Positions 34,101 to 42,118 of a DNA stretch of 64,000 nt are shown here, in pieces. Below the pieces are notes generated by a model. The model saw only the letters and a list, made by a program, of their open reading frames with translations. It had not been told where the DNA came from and did not search any database. This DNA comes from Listeria floridensis FSL S10-1187. GTDB taxonomy: Bacteria; Bacillota; Bacilli; Lactobacillales; Listeriaceae. The translations under genes and the position numbers were made by a program. Location: positions 30,998-94,997 of the forward strand of contig NZ_AODF01000006.1 of assembly GCF_000525875.1 (NCBI RefSeq). Direction: 5' to 3'. Every line of letters starts with the position of its first letter. Position 1 is the first letter of the stretch.

Positions 34101-34475
34101 AAGCGCAATCAGCCCATCCCGATAAGATTTCAACCATTTCAGCGGAAGGGATTCCTTATCATCACGTGTTTTAATCGCACTTGTGATTTTCAGAAGATTA
34201 CGATATCCTTCTGTTGTTTCTGCAAGTAAAATCAGTTCATACTCATTCCCAGGATAAACAATACCTTCTACAGATATAGTCATACCAATAATCGGTTTAA
34301 TCGCTGCTTTTTTACAAGCGTTATAAAATTCTACCGCTCCATAAAGCGAGTTTTTATCAGTAATTGAAAGAGCAGGAAAATGGTATTCTTTTGCTTTTTC
34401 AACCAAAGCATCAATGCGAGCCGTACTTGAGAGCAAGTCAAAAGCCGTCGCAATTTGCAAGTGGACAAAACCCAA
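31140..34475 (-). CDS. dnaE: DNA polymerase III alpha subunit DnaE
   Basis: C-family replicative polymerase; in Firmicutes it extends primers on the lagging strand before handing over to PolC. About 1111 residues. Order: PHP domain (residues 1-200), palm with the catalytic aspartates in MPDIDLDFPDNKRDE near 385, fingers with FNRSHAAAYSKIAFQLAYLK, then an OB-fold with ENMCFLNLSDDSGELSAV near 965. No epsilon-type exonuclease insert, which separates it from PolC. The start is TTG 34475 (GFVHLQIATAFDLLSS), eight bases after AAAGGAG; GTG 34484 overlaps the ribosome site. Confidence 0.97.
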   Translation of the reverse strand: MGFVHLQIATAFDLLSSTARIDALVEKAKEYHFPALSITDKNSLYGAVEFYNACKKAAIKPIIGMTISVEGIVYPGNEYELILLAETTEGYRNLLKITSAIKTRDDKESLPLKWLKSYRDGLIALSPGKTGEVEGLLLESKTDLALEAATYWQELFGSDNFYLTLQKEQPILAETVSDFVQKNNTFSLTVTKDVRYIAPRDVQAVEVLEAIRDNQLVDWEALELIGTSFFASEAEMERMYTSEFERKALAESGEIAARCHAEIDMHQQLLPRFPLPKGEEAATVLRETAYRGLKARGLDEQPEYQERLSYELNVITEMGFADYFLIVWDVMKYAREHDILTGPGRGSAAGSLVSYALQITDVDPILYNLLFERFLNPERVTMPDIDLDFPDNKRDEVISYVVAKYGEQHVAQIGTFGTLAAKAAIRDTARTFGLNSVQLSEWAKLIPSTLGITLEKALKDNPRLEKHIHFSRKNEMIWEIACAIEGLPRHISTHAAGIVISDEPLVDQVPLQKGSQDALLTQYAMGDLEQIGLLKMDFLGLRNLNLLDRVLRAVNYNRKLKLTLKDIPLNDELTLQLFKRGDTTGVFQFESDGIRRVLRNLEPTSFEDIVAVDALYRPGPMEQIDTFIARKHGRQTISYPHKDLKSILEVTYGVIVYQEQIMQVASTMAGFSLGEADLLRRAVSKKKADVLNEQREKFVSGAKQKGYQEQSAQEVYDLILRFANYGFNRSHAAAYSKIAFQLAYLKAHFPAEFMAALLSSVFGNDAKIGQYVSEAKKYGIKMLAPSINSSHYYFQVEGNTSIRYSFRVIRKVPNKFILELLEERKRAPFVDFFDFCERMPQKMLTPAILEALIYAGCFDEFGKNRATLIASMPAVLQFSSLIGNDERGINLFTADDDFVQTMKPRYKEQDEYPEKEKLALEKEYTGQYVSAHPVMRYHTKMKKLGMVPLAELATRKTALIGAYLLSVKVIRTKKGENMCFLNLSDDSGELSAVAFPEVYRNFNPLFETGNLLALQVKLDKRGGERQAIIERAERLEVVEVPKRLFLKVANEAQTEQIKVFLRQSRGNSKVVLHYAETKQTIELPDYFSVSFTAELEENLGRLLGDGNVVFQ

Positions 34476-34506
34476 TGTTCCCACTCCTTTTCAGTTGTTT
34501 TTTTCT

Positions 34507-34512
34507 ATTATA
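34507..34512 (-). promoter_or_regulatory. Possible dnaE promoter -10 box
   Basis: TATAAT on the minus strand with a weak TTCTTT 17 bases upstream, 32 bases before the dnaE start. Confidence 0.45.
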
Positions 34513-34547
34513 GCGAGAAAATCCGAAAAAAAGAAAGTATGTTCGCA

Positions 34548-34578
34548 TAAAAAAAGACCCTTAAAAATTTAAAGGCCT
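34548..34578 (-). terminator. Possible terminator after nrnA
   Basis: Imperfect hairpin GGCCTTT/AAGGGTC at the end of nrnA followed by seven T on the minus strand. Confidence 0.5.
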
Positions 34579-35516
34579 TTCTGATAAGTGTCGCACAACT
34601 GCATCAGCTTTTCACGCATCTCCTGCACTTCTTGATTGGAATACACTGTCGCACCCGATGCTAATGGATGACCGCCGCCGCGATACTCCTTTGCAAGCTC
34701 ATTGATAACAGGACCTTTTGAGCGCAGTCGTGCACGAATTTCATTCTCTTCCTCAACAAACATAATCCATGCTTTAAGACCCTTCGCATTTTCAAAACTA
34801 CTGACTAAATTGGAAGCCTGCTTTGGCGTACAATGGAACTTCTCAAGTGTTTCCTTTGAAATATAGATAGTTGCTGCGCCATTTGGTTCTACAATAAGAT
34901 TTTCAAAAATATAGCCTGACAAATGTAAGGTTTCAAGCGGCTGCTCGTATAATTTTTGAAATAGTGCCGGTCTATCAAACGGGAATTCGACGAGCTTTGC
35001 CGCCAGCCGAAGTGTTTCATCAGTCGTACTGGGATACAAAAAGCGTCCTGTATCGCCGACAATTCCTCCGTAAAGCAACATAGCTGCCGTTTCATTCATA
35101 ACAAGCTCATCCCTGAATGTTTCATAAAATGAGGTAATCATTTCGCTACATGACGAAGCTGACCGATCAACCCAAAAGAGATCACCGTAAGCATCATCAT
35201 TTGGATGATGATCAATCTTAATCAGCTTTGCCCCTGTCGAATAGCGCGCATCATCAATTCGCTCCGTATTCGCTGTATCACAAACAATCACGAGCGCCCC
35301 TTGATAAATGTCATCCGAAATTGTATCCAAATTCCCTAAGAAAGCTAGCGAAGGCTCTTCTTCTCCGACCGAGTACACATTCTTATCCGAGAAACTTGCT
35401 CGAATGATTTCTGCGAGCCCCAATTGCGAACCATACGCATCTGGATCTGGTCGAACATGGCGATGTATAATCACCGTATCAAATTTTTTAATGGTCTCTA
35501 AAATTTCGTGCTTCAT
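34569..35516 (-). CDS. nrnA: Oligoribonuclease / 3'-phosphoadenosine phosphatase NrnA
   Basis: 315-residue DHH/DHHA1 phosphoesterase (YtqI). It degrades nanoRNAs and pGpG-like dinucleotides and dephosphorylates pAp in B. subtilis. Metal ligands are in HRHVRPDPDAYGS at 19-31, VIVCDTANTERID near 80-92, and the DHHPND motif near 105-110. The C-terminal DHHA1 domain has YRGGGHPLASGATV, the substrate-binding GGGH loop. It lies 24 bases downstream of ytoI. Frame intact. Confidence 0.93.
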   Translation of the reverse strand: MKHEILETIKKFDTVIIHRHVRPDPDAYGSQLGLAEIIRASFSDKNVYSVGEEEPSLAFLGNLDTISDDIYQGALVIVCDTANTERIDDARYSTGAKLIKIDHHPNDDAYGDLFWVDRSASSCSEMITSFYETFRDELVMNETAAMLLYGGIVGDTGRFLYPSTTDETLRLAAKLVEFPFDRPALFQKLYEQPLETLHLSGYIFENLIVEPNGAATIYISKETLEKFHCTPKQASNLVSSFENAKGLKAWIMFVEEENEIRARLRSKGPVINELAKEYRGGGHPLASGATVYSNQEVQEMREKLMQLCDTYQKGL

Positions 35517-35540
35517 TTCCCTCGCCCAACCTCTCTCTCG

Positions 35541-36854
35541 TTAACGTTCCATCATCTGACAAGCAACAATCGCTTTTCCAATTAAAATACCTTCTAAGTA
35601 AAGCTCAACATCGAGCTTTCCGGCTTTTCTTCCCATCTCAAGCACACGCGGAATAACATGCAAAACAGCATCCATCTGAACTGGCTTAAGGAAATAAACC
35701 GAAACATTTTCAATCGCAACATTGCGTTTTTTCATTGAAAAAAGCTTTTGCTGCACAACATCGCAAACAAGTTGTGTCAAGACACCGTAAGAAAGCGTTC
35801 CAAGCGAGCTCGTCATTTGCGGTGTCACTTTAAACTCATAGCTCGGCTCCTCGTGGTCGTTTTGCTTTTCCTCCACCTGTTTTGCAATCGTGTCATCAAT
35901 CGTTTCTCCAACCTGCGGCTGCTTCTGAATCATTTGCATGGATTTCAAAATATCCTGCCGGCTGACAATCCCGATCAATGTTAAATCATCCTTCACAACA
36001 GGTATCACTTCAATACTTTCCCACACCATCATGTGCGCGACAGAAGCCACACTCATTTTCGGACCAACCGTTAGCGGACTTCGCGTCATTACACGTTCAA
36101 TTGAAATTGTTAAATTTTTATCAATAATATCCTTACTTGTCACCATTCCAACGAGCCTGAGCCCCTTATTAACGACAGGAAAACGACTGTGTCCCGTCGC
36201 TTCTTGAAGTGCATGCCAATCTGACACTTTTTCAGATGTATCCAGATAAGCTGTATCCTCAAATGGTGTCAAAATATCTTCAACCATTACAACTTCTTTT
36301 TTAATCAGCTGATCATAAATTGCCCGATTAATCATTGTCGCAACCGTAAACGTATCATAGGATGTCGAAATAATCGGAAGCTCTTTTTCATCGGCAAGCT
36401 GTTTCACTTCATCACTCGTATCAAATCCACCCGTAATCAAAACCGCAGCACCGCGATTTAAAGCAAGTTCGTGCGCACGTTCACGATTTCCAACAATCAA
36501 AAGATTACCTGCATCGGTATATCGTTCCATTGCCTCGATCGTCATCGCACCGATCACAAATTTATTGAGTGCTTTATACAAGCCTTCTCGCCCGCCAAGT
36601 ACTTGACCATCAATCATGTTCACAATTTCAGCAAACGTCAATTTTTCAATACTGTCTTTTTGTTTTCGCTCAATCCTTAGTGTTCCCACTCGTTTTATCG
36701 TTGAAACAAAACCGAGGATTTCCGCGTCTTTGATCGCGCGATAAGCGGTCCCTTCACTAACCGAGAGATTCTTTGCAATTTTGCGTACCGATATCTTTTC
36801 GCCTACCGCCAAATTTTCAATATACTTTAAAATTTGTTCATGTTTTGTAGCCAT
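35541..36854 (-). CDS. ytoI: HTH-DRTGG-CBS-hotdog regulator (YtoI)
   Basis: 437-residue multidomain protein. N-terminal winged helix (ISVRKIAKNLSVSEGTAYRA at about 18-37), a DRTGG domain (about 75-180), two CBS repeats (about 190-310) that probably bind an adenine nucleotide, and a C-terminal hotdog thioesterase-like domain (about 325-437). This matches B. subtilis YtoI. The substrate and target genes are unknown. The start is ATG 36854 (MATKHEQILKYI) behind CAGGTGA; an upstream extension to 36968 overlaps ytkL and is not coding. Likely co-transcribed with nrnA. Confidence 0.9.
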   Translation of the reverse strand: MATKHEQILKYIENLAVGEKISVRKIAKNLSVSEGTAYRAIKDAEILGFVSTIKRVGTLRIERKQKDSIEKLTFAEIVNMIDGQVLGGREGLYKALNKFVIGAMTIEAMERYTDAGNLLIVGNRERAHELALNRGAAVLITGGFDTSDEVKQLADEKELPIISTSYDTFTVATMINRAIYDQLIKKEVVMVEDILTPFEDTAYLDTSEKVSDWHALQEATGHSRFPVVNKGLRLVGMVTSKDIIDKNLTISIERVMTRSPLTVGPKMSVASVAHMMVWESIEVIPVVKDDLTLIGIVSRQDILKSMQMIQKQPQVGETIDDTIAKQVEEKQNDHEEPSYEFKVTPQMTSSLGTLSYGVLTQLVCDVVQQKLFSMKKRNVAIENVSVYFLKPVQMDAVLHVIPRVLEMGRKAGKLDVELYLEGILIGKAIVACQMMER

Positions 36855-36879
36855 TCGATTCACCTGTTTCTTAATAGTC

Positions 36880-37563
36880 TTAAACGTGAATTTCTTCTCC
36901 AATTTCCATCTTGACACCTTCAATCCCCTCAGAAAGCGAAGCTGTGAATTTAGCGCCATCTTGGGCAATCAATGGGAAAGTATTGTAATGAATTGGCACA
37001 ACTTTTTTTGCTTTAAGAAAATCAGCTGCAATTTTCGCATCTTCCGGCCCCATCGTAAAATTATCGCCAATCGGCAAGAAAGCTAGTTCAAGCGGTTGTA
37101 ATTCCCCAATGAGTTTCATATCAGAGAAAAGCCCCGTATCTCCAGCGTGGTATATATTTTTCCCTTCAATCGTAAATACAAAACCGTTTGGAAGACCCAA
37201 ATCTATAAATTGTCCGTCAACAACAGTCGAAGAACCATGAAATGCCTGCGTCAACTTAATTGTTCCAAAATCAAAAGTCCGTTTACCACCGATATGCATT
37301 CCCGCAATATTCTGAACCCCTTGCAGACTGAAAAAATCTGCTAGCTCAGCGTTACAGATTACTGTTGCCCCGGACTGCTTAGCAATTTTAACCGTATCGC
37401 CTACATGATCGTCATGCCCATGCGTCACTGCAATAAAGTCCGGCTGTTCATTTTCAGCAATCAAATCAGATTGACTATTTCCTGAAATAAATGGATCTAC
37501 TAAGATCGTCTTACCCGCCGTTTCAATTTTAATACAAGCTTGACCGTGAAATGAGATTTTCAT
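36880..37563 (-). CDS. ytkL: UPF0173 metal-dependent hydrolase (YtkL)
   Basis: 227-residue metallo-beta-lactamase-fold protein. [10 protein letters not shown] at about 48-57 supplies the HxHxDH metal ligands, and [11 protein letters not shown] near 136-146 and HYNTFPLI near 192-199 give the rest. The family is annotated only as a metal-dependent hydrolase with no established substrate. GGAAAGGAAG precedes ATG 37563. It lies upstream of ytoI-nrnA on the same strand and back to back with pepQ, the same order recalled from L. monocytogenes. Frame intact. Confidence 0.92.
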   Translation of the reverse strand: MKISFHGQACIKIETAGKTILVDPFISGNSQSDLIAENEQPDFIAVTHGHDDHVGDTVKIAKQSGATVICNAELADFFSLQGVQNIAGMHIGGKRTFDFGTIKLTQAFHGSSTVVDGQFIDLGLPNGFVFTIEGKNIYHAGDTGLFSDMKLIGELQPLELAFLPIGDNFTMGPEDAKIAADFLKAKKVVPIHYNTFPLIAQDGAKFTASLSEGIEGVKMEIGEEIHV

Positions 37564-37788
37564 TCAAAAAACTTCCTTTCCATTAGAAAAAATAGAAAAC
37601 TGTTTTATTCACAAAAAGAAAAACTTATTATAAATGCTTATGTATCAAGAAACAAACTGTACTAGTCTAATTTTATCTGTATTAGTCTAGAAAAGCAATA
37701 CTTTCACAAGAAAAATCGAAATGATGTTAGCTAATCGTGAATCATGGTATGATGGAGAAGAAAATTTACCTCGAAAGAAGGATGTAGA

Positions 37789-38884
37789 ATGGTAAAAAAA
37801 ATTAAACGAATTAAAAAGCTGGTTGCAACAAGAAGGCGCTGAAGCCGCTTTTTTAACAAATCCAGAAAACATTGCTTACCTAACCGGTTATCACAGCAAC
37901 CCACATGAGCGAGTTCTAGGCCTTGCTATTTTTAGTGAACATGCTCCCTTCTTGTTCACACCCGGACTTGAAGTTGAAGACGCGAAAGCTAGCGATTTCA
38001 ATTACGATGTTTACGGCTACAGCGATACCGAAGATCCTTTCGAAATTATCGCTCGCGAAATTAAAGCACGTGTAAAGAATCCCGCGCGAATTGCCATTGA
38101 AAAATCACACATGAGTGTTGATCGCTTTGAACAGTTTTCAAGCAAATTCAGTTCAGCCTCCTACCTCTCCATTGAAAACAAACTTCAAATGATTCGATTG
38201 ACAAAAACACCCGAAGAATTAAAAATTCTGAAAGAGGCTGCCTTGCTTGCAGATGAAGCAGTTAAAATCGGGATTGCTGAAATTGCTGAGGGTGTCACTG
38301 AGCAGGATATCGTTGCAAAAATCGAGTATGAAATGAAGCGCAGAGGCGTGAGCGGCATGAGTTTTGAAACAATGGTTCTAACTGGAAAAAACGGTGCACT
38401 TCCGCATGGTACTCCCGGTGGAACAAAAATAAAAAAAGGGGATCTCGTCTTGTTTGATCTTGGCGTTGTTCATAAGGGCTACTCATCAGATACAACAAGA
38501 ACCGTTGCATTTGGTGAAATTTCAGACGAACAAAAACGTATCTACGAAACTGTACTAAAGGCGCAATTAGCAGCAATTGACCAAGTCAAAGCTGGTGTTC
38601 CCGCAAAAGAAATTGACCTTGCTGCGCGAAATATCATCCGCGAAGCTGGATACGGCGAATATTTTCCGCACAGACTTGGACACGGACTCGGAGCAAGCGT
38701 CCATGAATTCCCTTCTATTACAGAAACCAATGAAATGCCGCTTGCAGAAAATATGGTATTTACAATCGAACCAGGTATTTACGTTCCAGGAGTAGCCGGT
38801 GTTCGCATTGAAGACGACATTGTTGTAACCGAATCTGGATACGATATCTTAACTGAATTTCCAAAAGATCTATTATATGTATAA
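37789..38884 (+). CDS. pepQ: Xaa-Pro dipeptidase PepQ-like (frameshifted as given)
   Basis: M24 metallopeptidase cleaving X-Pro dipeptides. ATG 37789 follows AAGAAGG. After four codons the A8 run 37794-37801 must lose a base to read MVKKLNELKSWLQQEGAEAA and join the long frame (37823 on). Repaired length is 364. Metal ligands: two aspartates in LFDLGVVHKGYSSDTTRTVA, histidine in HRLGHGLGASVHE, glutamates in TIEPGIYVPG and GVRIEDD. N-terminal creatinase-like domain ends near residue 130. PepP-like activity cannot be excluded. Terminator follows. Confidence 0.93.
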
Positions 38885-38885
38885 G

Positions 38886-38920
38886 AAAAAGCGCTTCGAA
38901 TTTTCGAAGCGCCTTTTCTT
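38886..38920. terminator. Bidirectional terminator between pepQ and ald
   Basis: Hairpin GCGCTTCGAA-TTTT-TTCGAAGCGC-like (38891-38912), flanked by A5 on the left and CTTTTCTTATTTT on the right; it serves both converging genes. Confidence 0.8.
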
Positions 38921-38923
38921 ATT

Positions 38924-40051
38924 TTATTTTGCAGCAGCGTTCATAAGTACGCTAAGCTCTTGATACTCATAACCTAAATCTTTTGCAACAGCTTGGTAAG
39001 TCACGTTTCCTTCAAATGTATTAACTCCTTTATACAAATGATAGTCGTTCGTCACTGCTTTTAAAAGCCCTTCATTAGCAAGCTTTAAGCCATAGCGAAG
39101 CGTTGCATTTGTAAGTGCGATTGTTGAAGTACGAGGAACCGCACCCGGCATATTTGCAACAGCATAATGTACAACCCCATATTTTTCATAAGTTGGATTG
39201 TCATGTGTTGTCACGCGGTCAGAAGTTTCGAAGATACCTCCTTGGTCGATCGCGATATCAACAAGAACAGCACCTGGTTTCATTTGCTGTACCATATGTT
39301 CTTTAACAAGTTTAGGAGCTTTAGCACCTGGAATTAAAACCGCACCGACTACAAGATCAGATTCGCGGACACATTTTTCGATGTTGAAATCATTACTCAT
39401 TAGAGTTGTTACATCTGTTCCAAAAATGTCATCAAGCTCACGTAAACGATGCAAATTTAAATCTAAAATTGTCACTTTAGCGCCAAGACCAACAGCGATT
39501 TTCGCAGCATTTGTTCCAGCCACACCACCGCCGATAATCGTAACATTACTTCTTTCAACGCCGGGTACGCCGCCAAGCAGTACGCCCATGCCGCCATTAT
39601 TTTTTTGCAAGAACTGAGCTCCAACTTGAGTTGCCATACGACCAGCTACTTCACTCATTGGTGTAAGAAGTGGAAGCGAACGGTCATCCAGTTCAACCGT
39701 TTCATAAGCAACCGCATTCACTTTGTTCTTCACAAGTGCTTCAGTTAGTTCAGGCTCATTTGCCAAATGTAAATAAGTGAAAAGGAGTAATCCTTCACGG
39801 AAATATTGATATTCAGAAGCAATCGGTTCTTTTACTTTAACGACCATTTCAGCAGCCCAAGCATCTTTCGCAGTCTCTACAATTTTCGCTCCAGCTTTTT
39901 CATAATCTCCATCATGAAAATTCGAACCTTCCCCAGCCCCTTTTTCGATCATGACAGTATGTCCTGCATTCACGTACGACAATACGCTGGCAGGTGTCAT
40001 AGCCACACGGTTCTCATTGTTTTTAATTTCTTTCGGTACTCCAATAATCAT
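38924..40051 (-). CDS. ald: Alanine dehydrogenase
   Basis: 375-residue NAD-dependent enzyme interconverting alanine and pyruvate plus ammonia. The N-terminal signature is [21 protein letters not shown] catalytic lysine lies in [11 protein letters not shown] and a histidine in [11 protein letters not shown] near 95. The NAD-binding Rossmann motif is [19 protein letters not shown] at about 172-190. The C-terminal segment returns to the catalytic domain. Ribosome site AAAGGAGAG. Flanked by pepQ and usp on the opposite strand, so it is a single-gene unit. Confidence 0.97.
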   Translation of the reverse strand: MIIGVPKEIKNNENRVAMTPASVLSYVNAGHTVMIEKGAGEGSNFHDGDYEKAGAKIVETAKDAWAAEMVVKVKEPIASEYQYFREGLLLFTYLHLANEPELTEALVKNKVNAVAYETVELDDRSLPLLTPMSEVAGRMATQVGAQFLQKNNGGMGVLLGGVPGVERSNVTIIGGGVAGTNAAKIAVGLGAKVTILDLNLHRLRELDDIFGTDVTTLMSNDFNIEKCVRESDLVVGAVLIPGAKAPKLVKEHMVQQMKPGAVLVDIAIDQGGIFETSDRVTTHDNPTYEKYGVVHYAVANMPGAVPRTSTIALTNATLRYGLKLANEGLLKAVTNDYHLYKGVNTFEGNVTYQAVAKDLGYEYQELSVLMNAAAK

Positions 40052-40251
40052 TAAAAATCTCTCCTTTGATGGGGCATTAGCCCTATAGTTAACCGCTTAC
40101 ATTTTCATGATAACACAAAATACCTAAATTGCACACACATATCTGGTCTTTTTTTAAAAATAAATTTCACTAAACCTTCGACTAAATTATCCAACTAAAA
40201 AAAGAATAACAAGAATACTAGATTTCTTTTGTTTTTTTCCAGTTATTGATG

Positions 40252-40275
40252 GTTGTTTCATGAAAAAAGGGGTAA
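40252..40275 (+). promoter_or_regulatory. Possible SigmaB-type promoter of usp
   Basis: GTTGTT (40252-40257), 12-base spacer, GGGTAA (40270-40275). It resembles GTTTAA-N12-14-GGGTAT but the -35 is only half matched. Fits a stress gene. Confidence 0.35.
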
Positions 40276-40315
40276 AATAAGAGTAGTTCAAAGATATTTT
40301 TGGGAGGGATTTCTA

Positions 40316-40771
40316 ATGTTACAACAATACAAACGGGTCCTCGTTGCAGTCGATGGATCAAAAGAAGCGGAACAAGCCTTTAAAAAAGCTATTCAAGTGG
40401 CGAAGAGGAACGACGGTGCACTTGGTCTAGTTCATGTTATCGATACACGTGCTTTTTCTTCCGTTGCCAATTATGATACAAGTATGGCGGATAAAGCAAC
40501 TGAATATGCTGACGAGTTGCTCAGCGGCTACAAAGAAGATGCAATGAAAGATGGTGTTGGCAAAGTCGAAACATACATTGAATATGGTTCGCCAAAAACT
40601 GCGATCACAAAAGAAGCAGCGAAAGCTTTCCAAGCAGATTTGATCATGTGTGGTGCCACTGGACTTAATGCTGTTGAACGTTTACTTATTGGAAGTGTTT
40701 CGGAATATATTATCCGTCACTCCCCTTGCGATGTTTTAGTTGTACGTAACGAAGATCCAAGTTACGATTAA
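40316..40771 (+). CDS. Universal stress protein (UspA family)
   Basis: 151-residue single-domain Usp. MLQQYKRVLVAVDGSKEAEQ at the start supplies the first nucleotide-binding strand (VDGS). The ATP-binding Walker-like motif G-2x-G-9x-GS is seen as GATGLNAVERLLIGS near 118-132, so this is an ATP-binding type. I place the start at ATG 40316 behind TGGGAGGG; the frame is open further upstream without a ribosome site. Cytosolic; roles in stress survival are known for Listeria Usp proteins generally. Confidence 0.93.
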   Translation: MLQQYKRVLVAVDGSKEAEQAFKKAIQVAKRNDGALGLVHVIDTRAFSSVANYDTSMADKATEYADELLSGYKEDAMKDGVGKVETYIEYGSPKTAITKEAAKAFQADLIMCGATGLNAVERLLIGSVSEYIIRHSPCDVLVVRNEDPSYD

Positions 40772-40781
40772 TTACTTAACG

Positions 40782-40822
40782 AAAAAGCGAAAACCTCTTA
40801 ATTATTGAGGTTTTCGCTTTTT
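40782..40822. terminator. Bidirectional terminator after usp
   Basis: Long arms AAAGCGAAAACCTC/GAGGTTTTCGCTTT around TTAATTATT with A and T tracts on both sides; shared with the converging GIY-YIG gene. Confidence 0.85.
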
Positions 40823-41184
40823 TATTTATCCAATTCGTCCTCTTTGTGATAACCTTCATCTGCAAATGGCTGTAATTTTACAAGCCACTCTTTTTTTAGT
40901 TTTTTAAGTTCAAATTTCATATCAGACACATCCGTATTTGCTTTTTCAAACAAGACGTCGTAATGAAAATGCTCTTTTCCGTATTCTTTCCACTCGTCTT
41001 GCAAGCTTTTATTCGGATGTCGACCTGAATCTAGTGTCATCGTATAGTACGTCCAGCGATTTTTCGTGTTCGGTACCGTATCAATGAAAACTTTGCCATT
41101 CACATCATTTTTCAGCTGTATAACACCATAATAAGTCTTCATTTCCTTATATTGTTGACGCAGTTCTTTTTTTCTTTTTGTCAT
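40822..41184 (-). CDS. GIY-YIG-like nuclease-fold protein
   Basis: 120 residues. After a basic N-terminus, TYYGVIQLKNDVNGKVFIDT (18-37) occupies the place of the GIY and YIG strands, with YIG reduced to FID. It is followed by LDSGRHPNKSLQDEWKEYG and HFHYDVLFE, the typical helix and last strand of the small Firmicutes GIY-YIG family. The altered YIG and the missing C-terminal asparagine make catalysis doubtful. It lies 45 bases downstream of the DUF2087 regulator, so probably one operon. Function unknown. Converges on usp across a shared terminator. Confidence 0.75.
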   Translation of the reverse strand: MTKRKKELRQQYKEMKTYYGVIQLKNDVNGKVFIDTVPNTKNRWTYYTMTLDSGRHPNKSLQDEWKEYGKEHFHYDVLFEKANTDVSDMKFELKKLKKEWLVKLQPFADEGYHKEDELDK

Positions 41185-41229
41185 CCATTACTCAATTCTC
41201 CTTTAACCCTCCTGATTTTGCGATGCAAA

Positions 41230-41976
41230 TCAGGATTTTTCCAGCCAGTATTTTGTTCCGTCTTTTGTCCGGCTTATATAACCATAATCGTATAAATAAC
41301 GACGGAGCGTAACCGGATCATAGTAGATGGTTTGAAGCAAGGCTGTAATTTCTTTTTCCGTATACGTTTTTTCACCATCAATTTCAGCTTTAATGCGATT
41401 TAATACTGCAATAATTCTCTTTTGTTTTCGAGGAAGTCGTTTTAAGACAAGACCGTCCGTAAAATCGAAGTAAGCTTGAATCGTATCTGTATATTCTTTC
41501 TCGGTAATCGCAAAACGATCATCAACATTCGCAGCACGAGTCGGAATCGGAAGAAAACGTTCGGCCGGATCTTCCGTAACTCGAAACACATTTTCATAAA
41601 GTGCCAAGTAGAGTTTTGCTTGCTTTGCTTTCTCACGAAAAGTAAATTTTTGATGTCGAATCGTTGACGCTGAAACTCCTAACTCGCTCGCTATCTCAGC
41701 ATCCTTTTTTTTCGATGTAAAAGCCCTCAAAAGTTCCTTCTGCTTTTTAGTCAGCGTATTATACTTGCTTGGGTCGTCCACAAGCATTTGAAAATTTCCG
41801 CCGTGAACACTTTCAATATGGTTCAAAATCATCTGTTCAGCTGTGTAGAATTTATCAGAAAGCGGATAGACCTGTCCTTCTTCAAAAACCTGCTCACAGT
41901 AATTGCAGATATAGCTGTTTTCGCTTTTATGAAAGCCATGTTTTACTTCCTCAAAACTTCGTTTAATGAGATCCAT
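41230..41976 (-). CDS. DUF2087 regulator with central LuxR-type HTH
   Basis: 248 residues in three parts. A short cysteine/histidine segment, YICNYCEQVF with HIESVHGG (22-59), is probably a zinc-binding knuckle. LTKKQKELLRAFTSKKKDAE through IASELGVSASTIRHQKFTFR (74-113) is a LuxR/sigma-4-like helix-turn-helix. The C-terminal DUF2087 domain (from LKRLPRKQKRIIAVLNRI to RRYLYDYGYISRTKDGTKYW) is a winged-helix-like fold. Probably a DNA-binding regulator of itself and the GIY-YIG gene. GGAGGGGG precedes ATG 41976. I do not recall this pair between usp and ackA in L. monocytogenes. Not a characterised gene. Confidence 0.8.
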   Translation of the reverse strand: MDLIKRSFEEVKHGFHKSENSYICNYCEQVFEEGQVYPLSDKFYTAEQMILNHIESVHGGNFQMLVDDPSKYNTLTKKQKELLRAFTSKKKDAEIASELGVSASTIRHQKFTFREKAKQAKLYLALYENVFRVTEDPAERFLPIPTRAANVDDRFAITEKEYTDTIQAYFDFTDGLVLKRLPRKQKRIIAVLNRIKAEIDGEKTYTEKEITALLQTIYYDPVTLRRYLYDYGYISRTKDGTKYWLEKS

Positions 41977-42005
41977 TTTCCCCCTCCTTTTCTTTCATCT
42001 TAAAA

Positions 42006-42024
42006 GTTTATCATATTAATAAAC
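42006..42024. repeat. Inverted repeat upstream of the DUF2087 gene
   Basis: GTTTAT-CATATTA-ATAAAC, perfect six-base arms, 30 bases before the DUF2087 start, in an AT-rich promoter region. Candidate autoregulatory operator. Confidence 0.4.
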
Positions 42025-42055
42025 AAAAGTAAAATATATTTACAAATTATTTAAA

Positions 42056-42103
42056 TAAAAAAAAGCCGCCTAATCACTGCTTCCTGCAGTAAAAAGACGG
42101 CTT
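42056..42103 (-). terminator. Terminator after ackA
   Basis: Compound hairpin: outer arms GCCGTC/GGCGGC and inner ACTGC/GCAGT, followed by TTTTTT on the minus strand. Confidence 0.7.
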
Positions 42104-42118
42104 GAAAATTTATTTTTC

